Positions 38,397 through 47,158 of a DNA stretch of 64,000 bases are shown here, piece by piece. The notes under the pieces are model-generated. The model was not told the DNA's origin and did no database searches. It saw nothing but the letters and a program-made list of their open reading frames with translations. The translations under genes and the position numbers were made by a program. Source of the DNA: Salipiger thiooxidans (GTDB lineage: Bacteria > Pseudomonadota > Alphaproteobacteria > Rhodobacterales > Rhodobacteraceae); the NCBI RefSeq assembly GCF_900102075.1, contig NZ_FNAV01000022.1, positions 1 to 64,000 on the forward strand, given 5' to 3'. How positions within the stretch are numbered: position 1 is the first letter of the stretch; every line of letters begins with the position of its first letter.

Positions 38397-39561
38397 GGGC
38401 CATGCGGTACTGGTAGACGTTGGTGCGCCCGGTCTCGAAGGCCGCGATGCAGGCGGCAAGATAGAAGCGCCAGACCCGGATGAATGGATCGTCGAAGCCC
38501 AGCCCGCGCACTTCGGTCACGCGGGCGTCGAAGCGGGTGAGCCAGTCGCGCAGGGTGCGGGCATAGTCCTGACCGAAGGCATAGGCGTCCTCGACCCGCA
38601 GCCCGGCGCCCTTCGCCACCTCGCGGAACACGTCCGGCGAGGGCAGCATGCCGCCCGGGAAGATGAAGCTGCGGATCATGTCGCCGCCCGCGCGGTAGCG
38701 GTCGAAATAGGCGTCGCCCACGGTGATGGTCTGCACCATCGCCCGGCCCTTTTCCGACAGCACATGGGCGATCTTGCCGAAATAGGTCGGCCAGTAGCGC
38801 TCGCCCACCGCCTCGAACATCTCGATGGACACCACGTGGTCGAAGCGCCCGTATTCGTCGCGGTAATCCTGCAGCGCGATCTCGGCGTCGCGGCCCAGCC
38901 GCTCACGGGCGAAGCTCGCCTGCTCATGCGAGAGCGTCAGCCCCTTGGGGTGGAAATCGCCCCGCGACATGGCGCGCTCGGCGAAGCCACCCCAGCCGCA
39001 GCCGATCTCGAGCAGCCGCCCGGACGAGGTGCCAAGCCCGTCGAGGATGCGGTCGTACTTGCGCTGCTGCCCGGCCAGCAGCGGATCCGAGGCCTGGGCG
39101 TCCTCGGGCAGGAACAGTGCCGAGGAGTAGGTCATCGTGTCGTCGAGCCAGAGCCGGTAGAACGCGTTGCCGAGGTCATAGTGTGCCTGGATGTTCCGGC
39201 GCGAGCCCCGCTTGGTGTTGCGGTTGAAGAGATACAGAGCGCGCACCAGCAGCGCCTGCATCGGGTGGCCGTAGAGAAACGGCTCCAGCGGCTTCTCGTT
39301 GGCCAGCGCGAAGGCGAGGAAGGCGGCGAGATCGGTGCTGTCGCACCAGCCGTCGCGATAGGCCTCGGTCAGCCCGATGTCGCCGCGCGCCGCCGCCGCG
39401 GGCACGGTGCGCCAGTCGGTGATGGTGAAATCCGCTTCCGGCCCGGGAAAGCGCCCCTCGAACCGGCGCACCTTGCCATCCGGCGTCGTGAGGGTCAGGC
39501 TGCCGACCTCGATCAGGTCGAGGCACCCCAGCATCTTGCTTTCCATCTGACGTTCAAACAT
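38389..39561 (-). CDS. Cyclopropane-fatty-acyl-phospholipid synthase-like SAM methyltransferase
   Basis: 390-residue CfaS-like enzyme that transfers a methyl or methylene group from SAM to an unsaturated acyl chain of membrane phospholipid. Marks include FYRLWLDDTMTYSSALF, the SAM loop LLEIGCGWGGFAERAM (about 165-180), VVSIEMFEAVGERYWP and the C-terminal FIFPGGMLPSPD. In Rhodobacter sphaeroides, Cfa-like enzymes in a similar singlet-oxygen-induced setting make branched or furan fatty acids (recalled). ATG at 39561 overlaps DUF1365 by eight bases. True cyclopropanation versus methylation cannot be decided here. Confidence 0.88.
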   Translation of the reverse strand: MFERQMESKMLGCLDLIEVGSLTLTTPDGKVRRFEGRFPGPEADFTITDWRTVPAAAARGDIGLTEAYRDGWCDSTDLAAFLAFALANEKPLEPFLYGHPMQALLVRALYLFNRNTKRGSRRNIQAHYDLGNAFYRLWLDDTMTYSSALFLPEDAQASDPLLAGQQRKYDRILDGLGTSSGRLLEIGCGWGGFAERAMSRGDFHPKGLTLSHEQASFARERLGRDAEIALQDYRDEYGRFDHVVSIEMFEAVGERYWPTYFGKIAHVLSEKGRAMVQTITVGDAYFDRYRAGGDMIRSFIFPGGMLPSPDVFREVAKGAGLRVEDAYAFGQDYARTLRDWLTRFDARVTEVRGLGFDDPFIRVWRFYLAACIAAFETGRTNVYQYRMAHV

Positions 39562-40342
39562 CGCGGCTGACCCTGTCCTTGGCCTCGGAGCGTCTCCGGG
39601 GAAGCTGTTCGGGTTTTGAGATAAAGCGAACCCCACGCAGAACAAGCTTGAGCGCCTGCCAGTGGATCAGGGCGATCACCTTCTGCGACTGGAACAGGTG
39701 CCGGGCCCGCGCCATGGCAAGGCTGCGGGGGGTCAGCGCCCGCGCCGGGCCGGCGAGCGAGGTCTGCAGCTTCACCTCGCCGCCCTCGCCGATCCAGTCG
39801 ACCCAGGCGCCGAACCGGTCGGGGCCGGGATCGAAGCGGAACACGTAGTGTCCCTCGCGCGGGAGGAAGGGCGACACGTGGAAGAGCTTGCGCCCCGAGA
39901 TCCGGTCCGAGCGGGTGATGGGGCGGTTGTCGGCGTGGTGACAGAGGTAGAGGTGCCGCTCGCCGAAGGTGTTCGAGACCTCGGCCAGCACCGCCCGCAG
40001 CCCGCCCTCGTCGCGGGCGAGCCAGAAGCTCACCGGGTTGAAGCCGTAGCCCGGGCTGCGCGCGGTGGTGACCAGCGTCACCTCGCAATGACCGAGCCCC
40101 ACGGGCGCCAGCTGGTCGTGGATGAACGCCGAGAGCGCGCTGCCGTCGCGGTGGCCGTAGTCGCGCCGCCGCAGGCTCCAGGCGCCGCCCGCGTCGGGGC
40201 GGATCGGCAGCAGGCCCTGTTCGAGCGCCCGCACCGGCAGCGCGAGGTAGAGGCCGGAATAGCGGAAGGCGCGCTCGACGTCACCCTTGCGGGCGTGCCA
40301 GATCCGGCCATCGACAAGCGCGCCCTGCCAGAGGTCGGTCAT
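39554..40342 (-). CDS. DUF1365 family protein
   Basis: 262-residue DUF1365 protein. Visible blocks are the N-terminal GRIWHARKGDVERAFRYSGLYL, a SPGYGFNPVSFWL motif around residue 108, and KLFHVSPFLPREGHYVFRF near 160. It is almost always encoded beside an FAD amine-oxidase-like gene and a Cfa-like gene, as here. Its ATG overlaps the FAD oxidoreductase stop (ATGA). Function unproven; proposed roles are in modified fatty acid synthesis. Confidence 0.88.
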   Translation of the reverse strand: MTDLWQGALVDGRIWHARKGDVERAFRYSGLYLALPVRALEQGLLPIRPDAGGAWSLRRRDYGHRDGSALSAFIHDQLAPVGLGHCEVTLVTTARSPGYGFNPVSFWLARDEGGLRAVLAEVSNTFGERHLYLCHHADNRPITRSDRISGRKLFHVSPFLPREGHYVFRFDPGPDRFGAWVDWIGEGGEVKLQTSLAGPARALTPRSLAMARARHLFQSQKVIALIHWQALKLVLRGVRFISKPEQLPRRRSEAKDRVSRDV

Positions 40343-41646
40343 TCCGCCGCCTCCAGGAACGGGCGCGGCTCGGGCGGGCGCTCCGCCGCCCAGGGATCGG
40401 CGCCGAGCGGCCAGTCGATCCCCATGGACTGCGCCACCCGCAACGCCGAGAGCACGCCGTCCTCGTGAAAGCCGTAGCGGGTCCACGCGCCGGCGTAGTG
40501 GACGCCACCCCGGCCCTGGATCCCGGGCAGGCGGGCCTGCGCCGAGACCGTCGCCGCGTCGTATTGCGGGTGGTTCAGCTCCGCTTCGTCATGGATGTGC
40601 CGCGGCTCGTGCTCGGGGTTCAGCGTCACGATCATCGGACGGTCGGTGCCCAGCGGCTGCAGCCGGTTCATCCAGTAGGACAGGCTGATCGGCCGCCCGC
40701 TCAGCGCCGTGTCGCCTTCGGTGACATAGTTCCAAGACGACCAGATCGACCGCCGCCGCGGCAGGAAGCGCGTGTCGGAATGCAGCACCATGCGGTTGGG
40801 CTCGGTGCGGAACGTCCCGAGGATCGCCTGCTCCTGCGGATCGGGCCGCTCGAGCATCCGCAGCGCCTGCGGCGCGTGGGTGGCAAGGATCACCCGGTCG
40901 AACCGCTCGGCGCCGTGGGCGCTGATCACATTCACGCCCATGCCGTCGCGCACCACCGCCGAAACCGGGCAGCCCAGTCGCAGCCGCGCCTGCGTGGCGG
41001 CCAGAAGCGCCTCGACGTAGCGCGCCGAGCCGCCCCGGACCGTCAGCCACTGCGGCTGGTCGTTGACGGTGAGCAGGCCGTGGTTCTCGAAGAAGCGCAC
41101 GAAGCTCTCTGCGGGGAAGTCCATCATGTCGCGGGTGGGCGTCGACCAGATCGCGCCGGAGATCGGCATCAGGAAACGGTCACGGAACTCGGTCCCGAGC
41201 CCCAGCGCCGAGAGCAGCTCGCCGATGCTCTGCCCCGCCTCGACCCGTTGCGGCGCCTGCCGGAAGAAGCGCAGGATATCGTTGATCATGCGCCAGTGCG
41301 ACGGGTCGGCGAGCCTGCGGGCCTGGGCAAACAGGTCCCGCGTGCGGGTGGTGCCGTATTCCAGCGCGCCGTTGCCGAAGCTCGCCGCGAAGCTCATGTC
41401 GCTATCGGCCAGCTCGACGCCCAGATGCTCGAGCAGCGGGATGAAGAGCGGATAGGTCCGGCGGTTGCAGACGATGAAGCCGGTATCCACGGCGATTCCG
41501 TCGACCTCGGCAGTGCGGGCGTGGCCGCCGGGGCGGTCCTCGGCCTCGAAGACGGTCACCTCGTGATGCGGTGCCAGCAACCACGCCGTGGCAAGCCCCG
41601 AGACGCCGCTTCCGATCACGGCGCACTTCAATCCCCTGTCAGTCAC
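40339..41646 (-). CDS. FAD-dependent amine-oxidase-like oxidoreductase
   Basis: 435-residue flavoprotein. The dinucleotide loop CAVIGSGVSGLATAWLLAP (about residues 8-26) is followed by VFEAEDRPGGHARTAEVDG. The C-terminal FAD block is YAGAWTRYGFHEDGVLSAL. It is homologous to protoporphyrinogen oxidase/phytoene desaturase-like enzymes. I prefer GTG at 41646 (GAGAGG five bases upstream) over GTG at 41670. It begins the four-gene overlapping run with DUF1365, Cfa and SDR. Confidence 0.87.
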   Translation of the reverse strand: MTDRGLKCAVIGSGVSGLATAWLLAPHHEVTVFEAEDRPGGHARTAEVDGIAVDTGFIVCNRRTYPLFIPLLEHLGVELADSDMSFAASFGNGALEYGTTRTRDLFAQARRLADPSHWRMINDILRFFRQAPQRVEAGQSIGELLSALGLGTEFRDRFLMPISGAIWSTPTRDMMDFPAESFVRFFENHGLLTVNDQPQWLTVRGGSARYVEALLAATQARLRLGCPVSAVVRDGMGVNVISAHGAERFDRVILATHAPQALRMLERPDPQEQAILGTFRTEPNRMVLHSDTRFLPRRRSIWSSWNYVTEGDTALSGRPISLSYWMNRLQPLGTDRPMIVTLNPEHEPRHIHDEAELNHPQYDAATVSAQARLPGIQGRGGVHYAGAWTRYGFHEDGVLSALRVAQSMGIDWPLGADPWAAERPPEPRPFLEAAE

Positions 41647-41699
41647 CCGAACCTCTCTTCCGTTGGCCACAGCAGAAGAGACGGAGCCCGGAATGAAAG

Positions 41700-41707
41700 A
41701 GTTTCAA
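41700..41707 (-). promoter_or_regulatory. TTGAAACT motif upstream of FAD oxidoreductase gene
   Basis: Minus-strand TTGAAACT preceded by CCC, 54-61 bases before the chosen GTG. It repeats the octamer at 37194-37201, the other flank of the same island. Confidence 0.3.
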
Positions 41708-41761
41708 GGGCGGCAAAAAAAGTTCACGTCCAGCAAGATAGGCCGCTGGCGGACCCCGAGC

Positions 41762-42493
41762 TCAGAGCAGGCCCAAGATCCCGCGCAGTCCGGTCAGCAG
41801 CGCCATCGCCGCGAGCAGCAGCAGGGCAGCGGCGCGGTAGCCGCCCTCGCCCAGCCTGCGGAAGCCGTGTCCGCCCGCCCATGTGCCCAGCAGCATCGCC
41901 GGGAAGGCGATCACCGCCTGCACGAACAGCCCCGCCGACAGCTGCCCCGACCAGTAGAGCCCCGGCATCGCCATCAGCGCGGTGACGAAGAAGAACACCA
42001 TCAGCGAGGCGCGGGTGCAGGCGGCGGGCTGGGCACGGCCGAGGAAATAGGCGATGGCGGGCGGCCCGGGCATCGCCGCGAGCCCCGCGAAGATCCCCGA
42101 GACCATGCCCGCGCCCAGCGCCGGACCAGGTCCGGGCGACAGCCGCACCCTGAGGAGCAATGCCAGCAGTCCCGCGCCCACCAGCAGCGCCAGCACCACC
42201 CGCAGCATGTCGGGCGAGAGCTGCGCCAGCCCCCAGACCCCGAGCGGCGTGCCGAACAGAGCCCCCGCCGACAGAAGCCCCAGCGACTGGCGGTCGATCA
42301 GCCCGTGCATCGCCACCACGTCGCGCAGCCCCACGAGGCATTGCAGCAGGATGGCGATGACCACGGCGTGGGCGGGGGGCACGAAGAGGCTCATCAGCGG
42401 CACCGCGGCCAGCGCGAAGCCAAAGCCGGTGAGCCCGCGCAGCACCCCCGCCGCCAGAACGGCGGCCGCGATGAGCGGCCAGCTGTCAGCCAT
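41762..42493 (-). CDS. TSUP (TauE/SafE) family anion exporter
   Basis: 243-residue inner-membrane protein with about eight transmembrane segments and the TSUP repeat pattern GVLRGLTGFGFALAAVPLMSL at 17-37, repeated as GAGMVSGIFAGLAAMPGPPA near 127. TSUP members export sulfite, sulfoacetate or related organosulfonates. It overlaps the aldehyde dehydrogenase gene by eight bases. With the tpa locus, sulfoacetate export (SafE-like) is the best guess. Confidence 0.82.
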   Translation of the reverse strand: MADSWPLIAAAVLAAGVLRGLTGFGFALAAVPLMSLFVPPAHAVVIAILLQCLVGLRDVVAMHGLIDRQSLGLLSAGALFGTPLGVWGLAQLSPDMLRVVLALLVGAGLLALLLRVRLSPGPGPALGAGMVSGIFAGLAAMPGPPAIAYFLGRAQPAACTRASLMVFFFVTALMAMPGLYWSGQLSAGLFVQAVIAFPAMLLGTWAGGHGFRRLGEGGYRAAALLLLAAMALLTGLRGILGLL

Positions 42494-43982
42494 CGAAGCT
42501 CATCACGATGGTCTTCTTGCGGGTGAAGTGCTCGAGCATCGCCTCGAGCGAGGCCTCCTTGCCCAGCCCCGAACGCCCGAAACCGCCGTAGGAGACGTTG
42601 GGCTGGATGGTCAGGTTCTGGTTCACCTGCACATAGCCCGCGTTGAGCCGCGCCGTGGCGTCGAGCGCGGTGTTGAGGTCGCGGGTCCAGACCGTGGCGG
42701 CAAGGCCGTAGCGGCTGTCGTTGGCGCGGGCGATCACGTCGTCGTAGTCGCTCCAGCCCTGGATCACCGCAACCGGGCCGAAGATCTCGTCGGTGACGCA
42801 GGGGTGATCCTCGGGCAGGCCGAGCAGCAGGGTCGGCAGCTCGAAGAGCTCGGGTGACAGCGCCGCGCCTGCGGGACGGGTGCCGCAGCGGATCACCTCG
42901 GCGCCGGGCGTGGCCTCGGCCCTGGCGATGTAGCTGCGGATGGTGGCGGCCTGTCTCGCGTTGATGATGGTGCCGATCTCGGTCGCCTCGTCGAGCGGGT
43001 CGCCGATCACCATGGCGTCGAGCCGCGCCCTCAGCCGGGCCACGAAGGCGTCCTTGAGGTCGTCGTGCACATAGATCCGCGACGAGGCGGTGCAGCTCTG
43101 GCCCTGCCGGGTGAAGCGCATCCCCGACAGCGCGCCCTCGACCACCTTGTCGAGATTGGCGTCGGCGCAGACGATCATCGGGGACTTGCCGCCCAGCTCG
43201 AGGCTCACCGGCACGATCTTCTTCGCGCCCGCCTCGTAGACCGCCTGGCCCACGCCCTCGGAGCCGGTGAAGGTGATCTTGGCGACATCCGGATGCGCGG
43301 TCAGCGCGGCGCCGCAGTCGGCGCCGGTGCCGCAGACGACGTTGACGGCGCCCGCGGGCAGGTGATGCGACAGGATCTCGGCGCAGAGCAGCGTCGCAAA
43401 GGGCGCCTCTTCCGAGGCCTTGACCACCACGGTGTTGCCCGCGACCAGCGCCGGGGCGATCTTGAGCATCATCAGCACCAGCGGCACGTTCCACGGCAGG
43501 ATCGCCGCAACCACGCCCAGCGGCTCGCGCGTGGTCATGGTGAGCATGCGCGGGTTGTAGGGCACGGTCTCGCCCTTCAGCTCGGACCCGAGCCCGCCGT
43601 AGAATTCCAGCAGGTCGGCGGCGACGGCAACCTCGCCGCGGCACTCGGTGCGCAGCGCCTTGCCGGTCTCCATGGCGAGCAGCCGGGCGATGGCCTCGGA
43701 CTGCGCGGCGATGGCACGGCCGGCGGCGGCGACTGCCTTGCCACGGGCCCGCGCGGGCATCGCGGCCCAGCCGGCGCCCGCGTCCAGAGCGGCGGCCACG
43801 GCGGCATCGGTCTCGGCAACGCTCGCCGCAGCGGCCTCGGCCAGCAGCCTGCCGGTCGCAGGGTTGAGCACGTCGAGCCGCGCGTCAGAGGGCACGCGCG
43901 CGCCATTGATGAGGTTCATGCCCGCGAAATCGGCGAGCGCGGAGGACGGGTCCAGCAGGGGGGAGAGGCTGTGATTTGTCAT
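42486..43982 (-). CDS. NAD(P)-dependent aldehyde dehydrogenase, probable sulfoacetaldehyde dehydrogenase
   Basis: 498-residue ALDH. Catalytic Cys297 is in TRQGQSCTASSR and Glu262 in LELGGKSP; cofactor motif ILPWNVPLVLMMLKIAPAL lies at 161-179. No signal or odd domain. It is encoded between a MocR-type regulator and a TSUP exporter beside tpa, which makes sulfoacetaldehyde; SafD in Neptuniibacter performs this step (recalled). Acetaldehyde from hypotaurine transamination is the main alternative substrate. Confidence 0.78.
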   Translation of the reverse strand: MTNHSLSPLLDPSSALADFAGMNLINGARVPSDARLDVLNPATGRLLAEAAAASVAETDAAVAAALDAGAGWAAMPARARGKAVAAAGRAIAAQSEAIARLLAMETGKALRTECRGEVAVAADLLEFYGGLGSELKGETVPYNPRMLTMTTREPLGVVAAILPWNVPLVLMMLKIAPALVAGNTVVVKASEEAPFATLLCAEILSHHLPAGAVNVVCGTGADCGAALTAHPDVAKITFTGSEGVGQAVYEAGAKKIVPVSLELGGKSPMIVCADANLDKVVEGALSGMRFTRQGQSCTASSRIYVHDDLKDAFVARLRARLDAMVIGDPLDEATEIGTIINARQAATIRSYIARAEATPGAEVIRCGTRPAGAALSPELFELPTLLLGLPEDHPCVTDEIFGPVAVIQGWSDYDDVIARANDSRYGLAATVWTRDLNTALDATARLNAGYVQVNQNLTIQPNVSYGGFGRSGLGKEASLEAMLEHFTRKKTIVMSFDG

Positions 43983-44053
43983 GCCGCCTTCTTCCTCGCT
44001 GCAGCGCAGCGTTGCATGGGCCACAGGGGCGAATCCGATGGGGCCAGCGCGGC

Positions 44054-45493
44054 TTAGCGCAGGCTCGCCGCGGCCTCTCCGAGCAGCCGCAGGCCACTGT
44101 CGATCTTGCGGTCGTCGATGTACGAAAGCCCGATGCGCAGGAAGCGTCCGGCCTGCCCGGGCGGCACGAAGGGATCGCCGGTCTCGGTCAGCACCCCCCT
44201 GCCCCACGCCACGTCCCAGAGCCGGTTGGCGTCGAGCCCCTCGGGGCAGGTCAGCCAGACCGAGGCGCCGCCGCCGCCCTCGCTCATGGTGAAGCCCGGC
44301 AGGTAGCGCCTCCGCCCGTCACGCACCCTCCGCGTGCGGCTCTCGAGCGCGGCGCGGAGCTGGCGGACCAGCGTGAGGTAATGGCCCTCGGCAAGGAAGA
44401 TCGCCGCCGTGCGCTGGTTGTTGAGCGGCGCCGAGCGGTGGATCAGCCGCCGCAGCCAGCGCGCCTCGTCCACCAGCGCGGCATCGGCCACGAGAAAGCC
44501 CAGCCGCACCCCCGGGGCCAGCACCTTGGAGAAGGTGCCGAGATAGACCACCCGGCCATCGCCATCGAGCGACTTCAGCGTGGTGCCGTCCGAGGCGAAG
44601 GCGGTCTCGCCGTCGTAATCGTCCTCGATCAGGATGGTGCCGTCCTGCCGGGCCTGCCGCAGGATCGCCTCGCGCCGCTCGGGCGGCATCTGCACCATGG
44701 TCGGGCAATGGTTGGTGGGCGTGAGAACCGCCACGTCGAGCCGACCGGCGCCGTCGGTGCGCGCGCCGTCTCCATCCACCGGCAGGTCGACGATCTCGGC
44801 CCCGTCGGCGGCAAAGATGTTGCGGGCGTCGGGGTAGCCGGGGCTCTCGACGCCGACACGGACGCCGGGGCGCGCCAGCAGACGGGACAGCAGGTAGAGC
44901 CCCTCCTGCGTCCCCAGCGTGACGAGGATCTGCTCGGGCCGCGCGAAGATGCCACGCTGCGGCAGCACCTGCGAGCGGATCTGCTCGACCAGCAGCGGGT
45001 CGTCCTCGACGGCGCGGTCGGCGGTCCACCAGTCGATGGCCGAGCGGCCCAGCGCATCGCGCGAGCAGGCCCGCCACGTGTCGATGGGAAAGAGCCGCGG
45101 GTCGACCTGCCCGCAAACGAAGGGATACTCGTAATCCTGCCAGTTCGACGGCTTGTCGACGTGGCGCAGCGCCGAGGGCCGCTGCCGGATCCGAACCGCC
45201 CAGTCGAGCCCCCCGGGCCCGGTGGCGGGCAGTTCCGCATCGCGCGCCGCGTCAAGTTCGCGCCCGACGAAGTAACCGCGCCGCGGCACCGCCTCGAGAT
45301 AGCCGCGCGCCACCAGCTCCTCGTAGACCGCCGCCACGGTGTTGCGCGCGATGCCCAGCTGTTCGGCCAGCCGCCGCGACGGCGGCAGCTTCTGGCCCGG
45401 CGCCATCTTCCCGGCATGGATCGCCCCGACGATCGAGCGTCGGAGCTGCGCCTGGATCGATTCCGGCGCGTCACGGTCGATGGATGCGAACAT
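44054..45493 (-). CDS. MocR/PdxR-type GntR regulator, TauR-like
   Basis: 479-residue fusion of an N-terminal GntR winged HTH (QAQLRRSIVGAIHAGKMAPG...RRLAEQLGIARNTVAAVYEEL, about 13-70) to an aminotransferase-fold domain (about 115-475). The PLP lysine is in YLGTFSKVLAPGVRLGF. Such proteins sense PLP or an amine adduct; TauR activates taurine genes in Rhodobacter. It is divergent from tpa (215-base gap) and upstream of the ALDH gene, fitting a TauR role. Confidence 0.85.
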   Translation of the reverse strand: MFASIDRDAPESIQAQLRRSIVGAIHAGKMAPGQKLPPSRRLAEQLGIARNTVAAVYEELVARGYLEAVPRRGYFVGRELDAARDAELPATGPGGLDWAVRIRQRPSALRHVDKPSNWQDYEYPFVCGQVDPRLFPIDTWRACSRDALGRSAIDWWTADRAVEDDPLLVEQIRSQVLPQRGIFARPEQILVTLGTQEGLYLLSRLLARPGVRVGVESPGYPDARNIFAADGAEIVDLPVDGDGARTDGAGRLDVAVLTPTNHCPTMVQMPPERREAILRQARQDGTILIEDDYDGETAFASDGTTLKSLDGDGRVVYLGTFSKVLAPGVRLGFLVADAALVDEARWLRRLIHRSAPLNNQRTAAIFLAEGHYLTLVRQLRAALESRTRRVRDGRRRYLPGFTMSEGGGGASVWLTCPEGLDANRLWDVAWGRGVLTETGDPFVPPGQAGRFLRIGLSYIDDRKIDSGLRLLGEAAASLR

Positions 45494-45570
45494 GGCGTCC
45501 TTGCCTCGGGAGGAAAGCGCCGGAGTCCTAGGCCCACGGCGCCGAAAGCTCAATATCCGGGCGCTGCGGA

Positions 45571-45625
45571 ACCGGCCAAACCGGTCGAATTGCCCGAGAT
45601 ATCGGCATCTGGCCCGCTCTGGCCC
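45571..45625 (+). promoter_or_regulatory. Direct repeats in the tauR-like/tpa intergenic region
   Basis: TCTGGCCC occurs at 45608-45615 and again at 45618-45625, one helical turn apart; ACCGG occurs at 45571-45575 and 45580-45584. MocR-type regulators typically bind direct repeats, so this is a candidate operator upstream of tpa. Confidence 0.4.
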
Positions 45626-45708
45626 CATGCGTTCCGCTCTGCTGGCCCTGTCGAAGCGCGGCGATGCGCTGTTGATGTCGCGGGCAAAAGCACAAGGAGT
45701 CCGCCCGC

Positions 45709-47082
45709 ATGTTAGACAATGATTTCTCCCCCGTGGTCGAAGCCGACAAGGCGCATGTCTGGCACCACCTGTTCCAGCACAAGGCGCTCGAGTCGCGCGA
45801 CCCGCGCATCATCGTCGAGGGCAAGGGCCTGTCGGTCTGGGACCAGAACGGGCGCGAGTTCCTCGACGCGGTCTCGGGCGGCGTCTGGACGGTGAACGTG
45901 GGCTACGGCCGCGAGAGCATCGCCGATGCGGTGCGCGAGCAGCTGGTGAAGATGAACTACTTCGCCGGCGCCGCGGGCTCGGTGCCCGGTGCGCTGTTCG
46001 CCGAGAAGCTGATCTCGAAGATGCCGGGCATGAGCCGGGTCTACTACACCAACTCGGGATCGGAGGCGAACGAGAAGGCCTTCAAGATGGTCCGCCAGAT
46101 CGCCCACAAGCGGTTCGGCGGCAAGAAGCGCAAGATCCTGTTCCGCGAGCGTGACTACCACGGCACCACCATCGCCGCGCTCTCCGCAGGCGGCCAGCCC
46201 GAGCGCAACGCCCAGTACGGCCCGTTCGCGCCCGGTTTCGTCGAGGTGCCGCATTGCCTCGAGTACCGCGCCCAGTGGGACCTGACGGGCGAGGCCTATG
46301 GCCAGCGCGCCGCCGATGCCATCGAGGAGGTCATCCTGCGCGAGGGCCCGGATACCGTGGGCGCGCTCTGCCTCGAGCCGGTAACCGCCGGTGGTGGCGT
46401 CATCACGCCTCCGCCGGGCTACTGGGAGCGGGTGCAGGAGATCTGCCGCAAGCACGACGTGCTGCTGCACATCGACGAGGTGGTCTGCGGCTTGGGCCGG
46501 ACGGGCACGTGGTTCGGCTACCAGAACTACGGCATCGAGCCCGACTTCGTGACCATGGCCAAGGGGGTCGCCTCGGGCTACGCGGCGATTGCCTGCTGCG
46601 TCACCTCCGAGCGGGTCTTCGACCTGTTCAAGACCGACGCCAGCGACCCGCTCGACCACTTCCGTGACATCTCGACCTTCGGCGGCTGCACCGCCGGTCC
46701 GGCCGCGGCCATCGAGAACATGCGGATCATCGAGGACGAGGGCCTGCTCGACAACACGCTCGCCATGGGCGCGCGGCTGCTCGACAACCTCAACGCGCTG
46801 AGCGAGAAGCACGCCGCCGTCGGCGACGTGCGCGGCAAGGGCTTGTTCTGCGGCGTCGAGCTGGTGGCCGACCGTGGCGACCGCACGCCCCTCGACGAGA
46901 AAACCGTCGCGGCGGTGGTGGCGGAATGCGACCGCAACGGCGTCATCATCGGCATGACCAACCGCTCGCTGCCCGGCCTGAACAACACGCTCTGCCTGAG
47001 CCCCGCGCTGACCGTGAGCGCCGAGCAGATCGACCGCATCAGCGACACCATCGACGCGGCGCTGACCACCGTTCTCGGCTGA
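45709..47082 (+). CDS. tpa: Taurine--pyruvate aminotransferase
   Basis: 457-residue class III PLP aminotransferase that transfers the amino group of taurine to pyruvate, giving sulfoacetaldehyde and alanine. N-terminal block ADKAHVWHHLFQHKALES and DAVSGGVWTVNVGYGRESIA are strongly Tpa-like. The PLP Lys is in FVTMAKGVASGY; the Asp is in LLHIDEVVCGLGRTG. AAGGAG lies nine bases before the ATG. Hypotaurine or another omega-amino donor is possible. xsc and tauABC are not in the window. A strong terminator follows. Confidence 0.87.
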   Translation: MLDNDFSPVVEADKAHVWHHLFQHKALESRDPRIIVEGKGLSVWDQNGREFLDAVSGGVWTVNVGYGRESIADAVREQLVKMNYFAGAAGSVPGALFAEKLISKMPGMSRVYYTNSGSEANEKAFKMVRQIAHKRFGGKKRKILFRERDYHGTTIAALSAGGQPERNAQYGPFAPGFVEVPHCLEYRAQWDLTGEAYGQRAADAIEEVILREGPDTVGALCLEPVTAGGGVITPPPGYWERVQEICRKHDVLLHIDEVVCGLGRTGTWFGYQNYGIEPDFVTMAKGVASGYAAIACCVTSERVFDLFKTDASDPLDHFRDISTFGGCTAGPAAAIENMRIIEDEGLLDNTLAMGARLLDNLNALSEKHAAVGDVRGKGLFCGVELVADRGDRTPLDEKTVAAVVAECDRNGVIIGMTNRSLPGLNNTLCLSPALTVSAEQIDRISDTIDAALTTVLG

Positions 47083-47102
47083 TCCCCGCGAGGGGAGAAC
47101 GC

Positions 47103-47133
47103 GACGCCGCTCCGGGAGACCGGGGCGGCGTTT
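47103..47133 (+). terminator. Rho-independent terminator after tpa
   Basis: ACGCCGCTCCGG pairs with CCGGGGCGGCGT (one U-G wobble) around a GAGA tetraloop, then TTTT. A 12-base stem 21 bases beyond the tpa stop; textbook form. Confidence 0.88.
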
Positions 47134-47158
47134 TCGCATTCCGGGGCCTCTCGCGCCC

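Noticed and set aside
42486-43982. Aldehyde dehydrogenase as the 2-oxoglutarate semialdehyde step of the sugar operon
   Set aside because: It is 5 kb away, on the other strand, overlapping a TSUP exporter and next to tpa; the taurine reading fits better.
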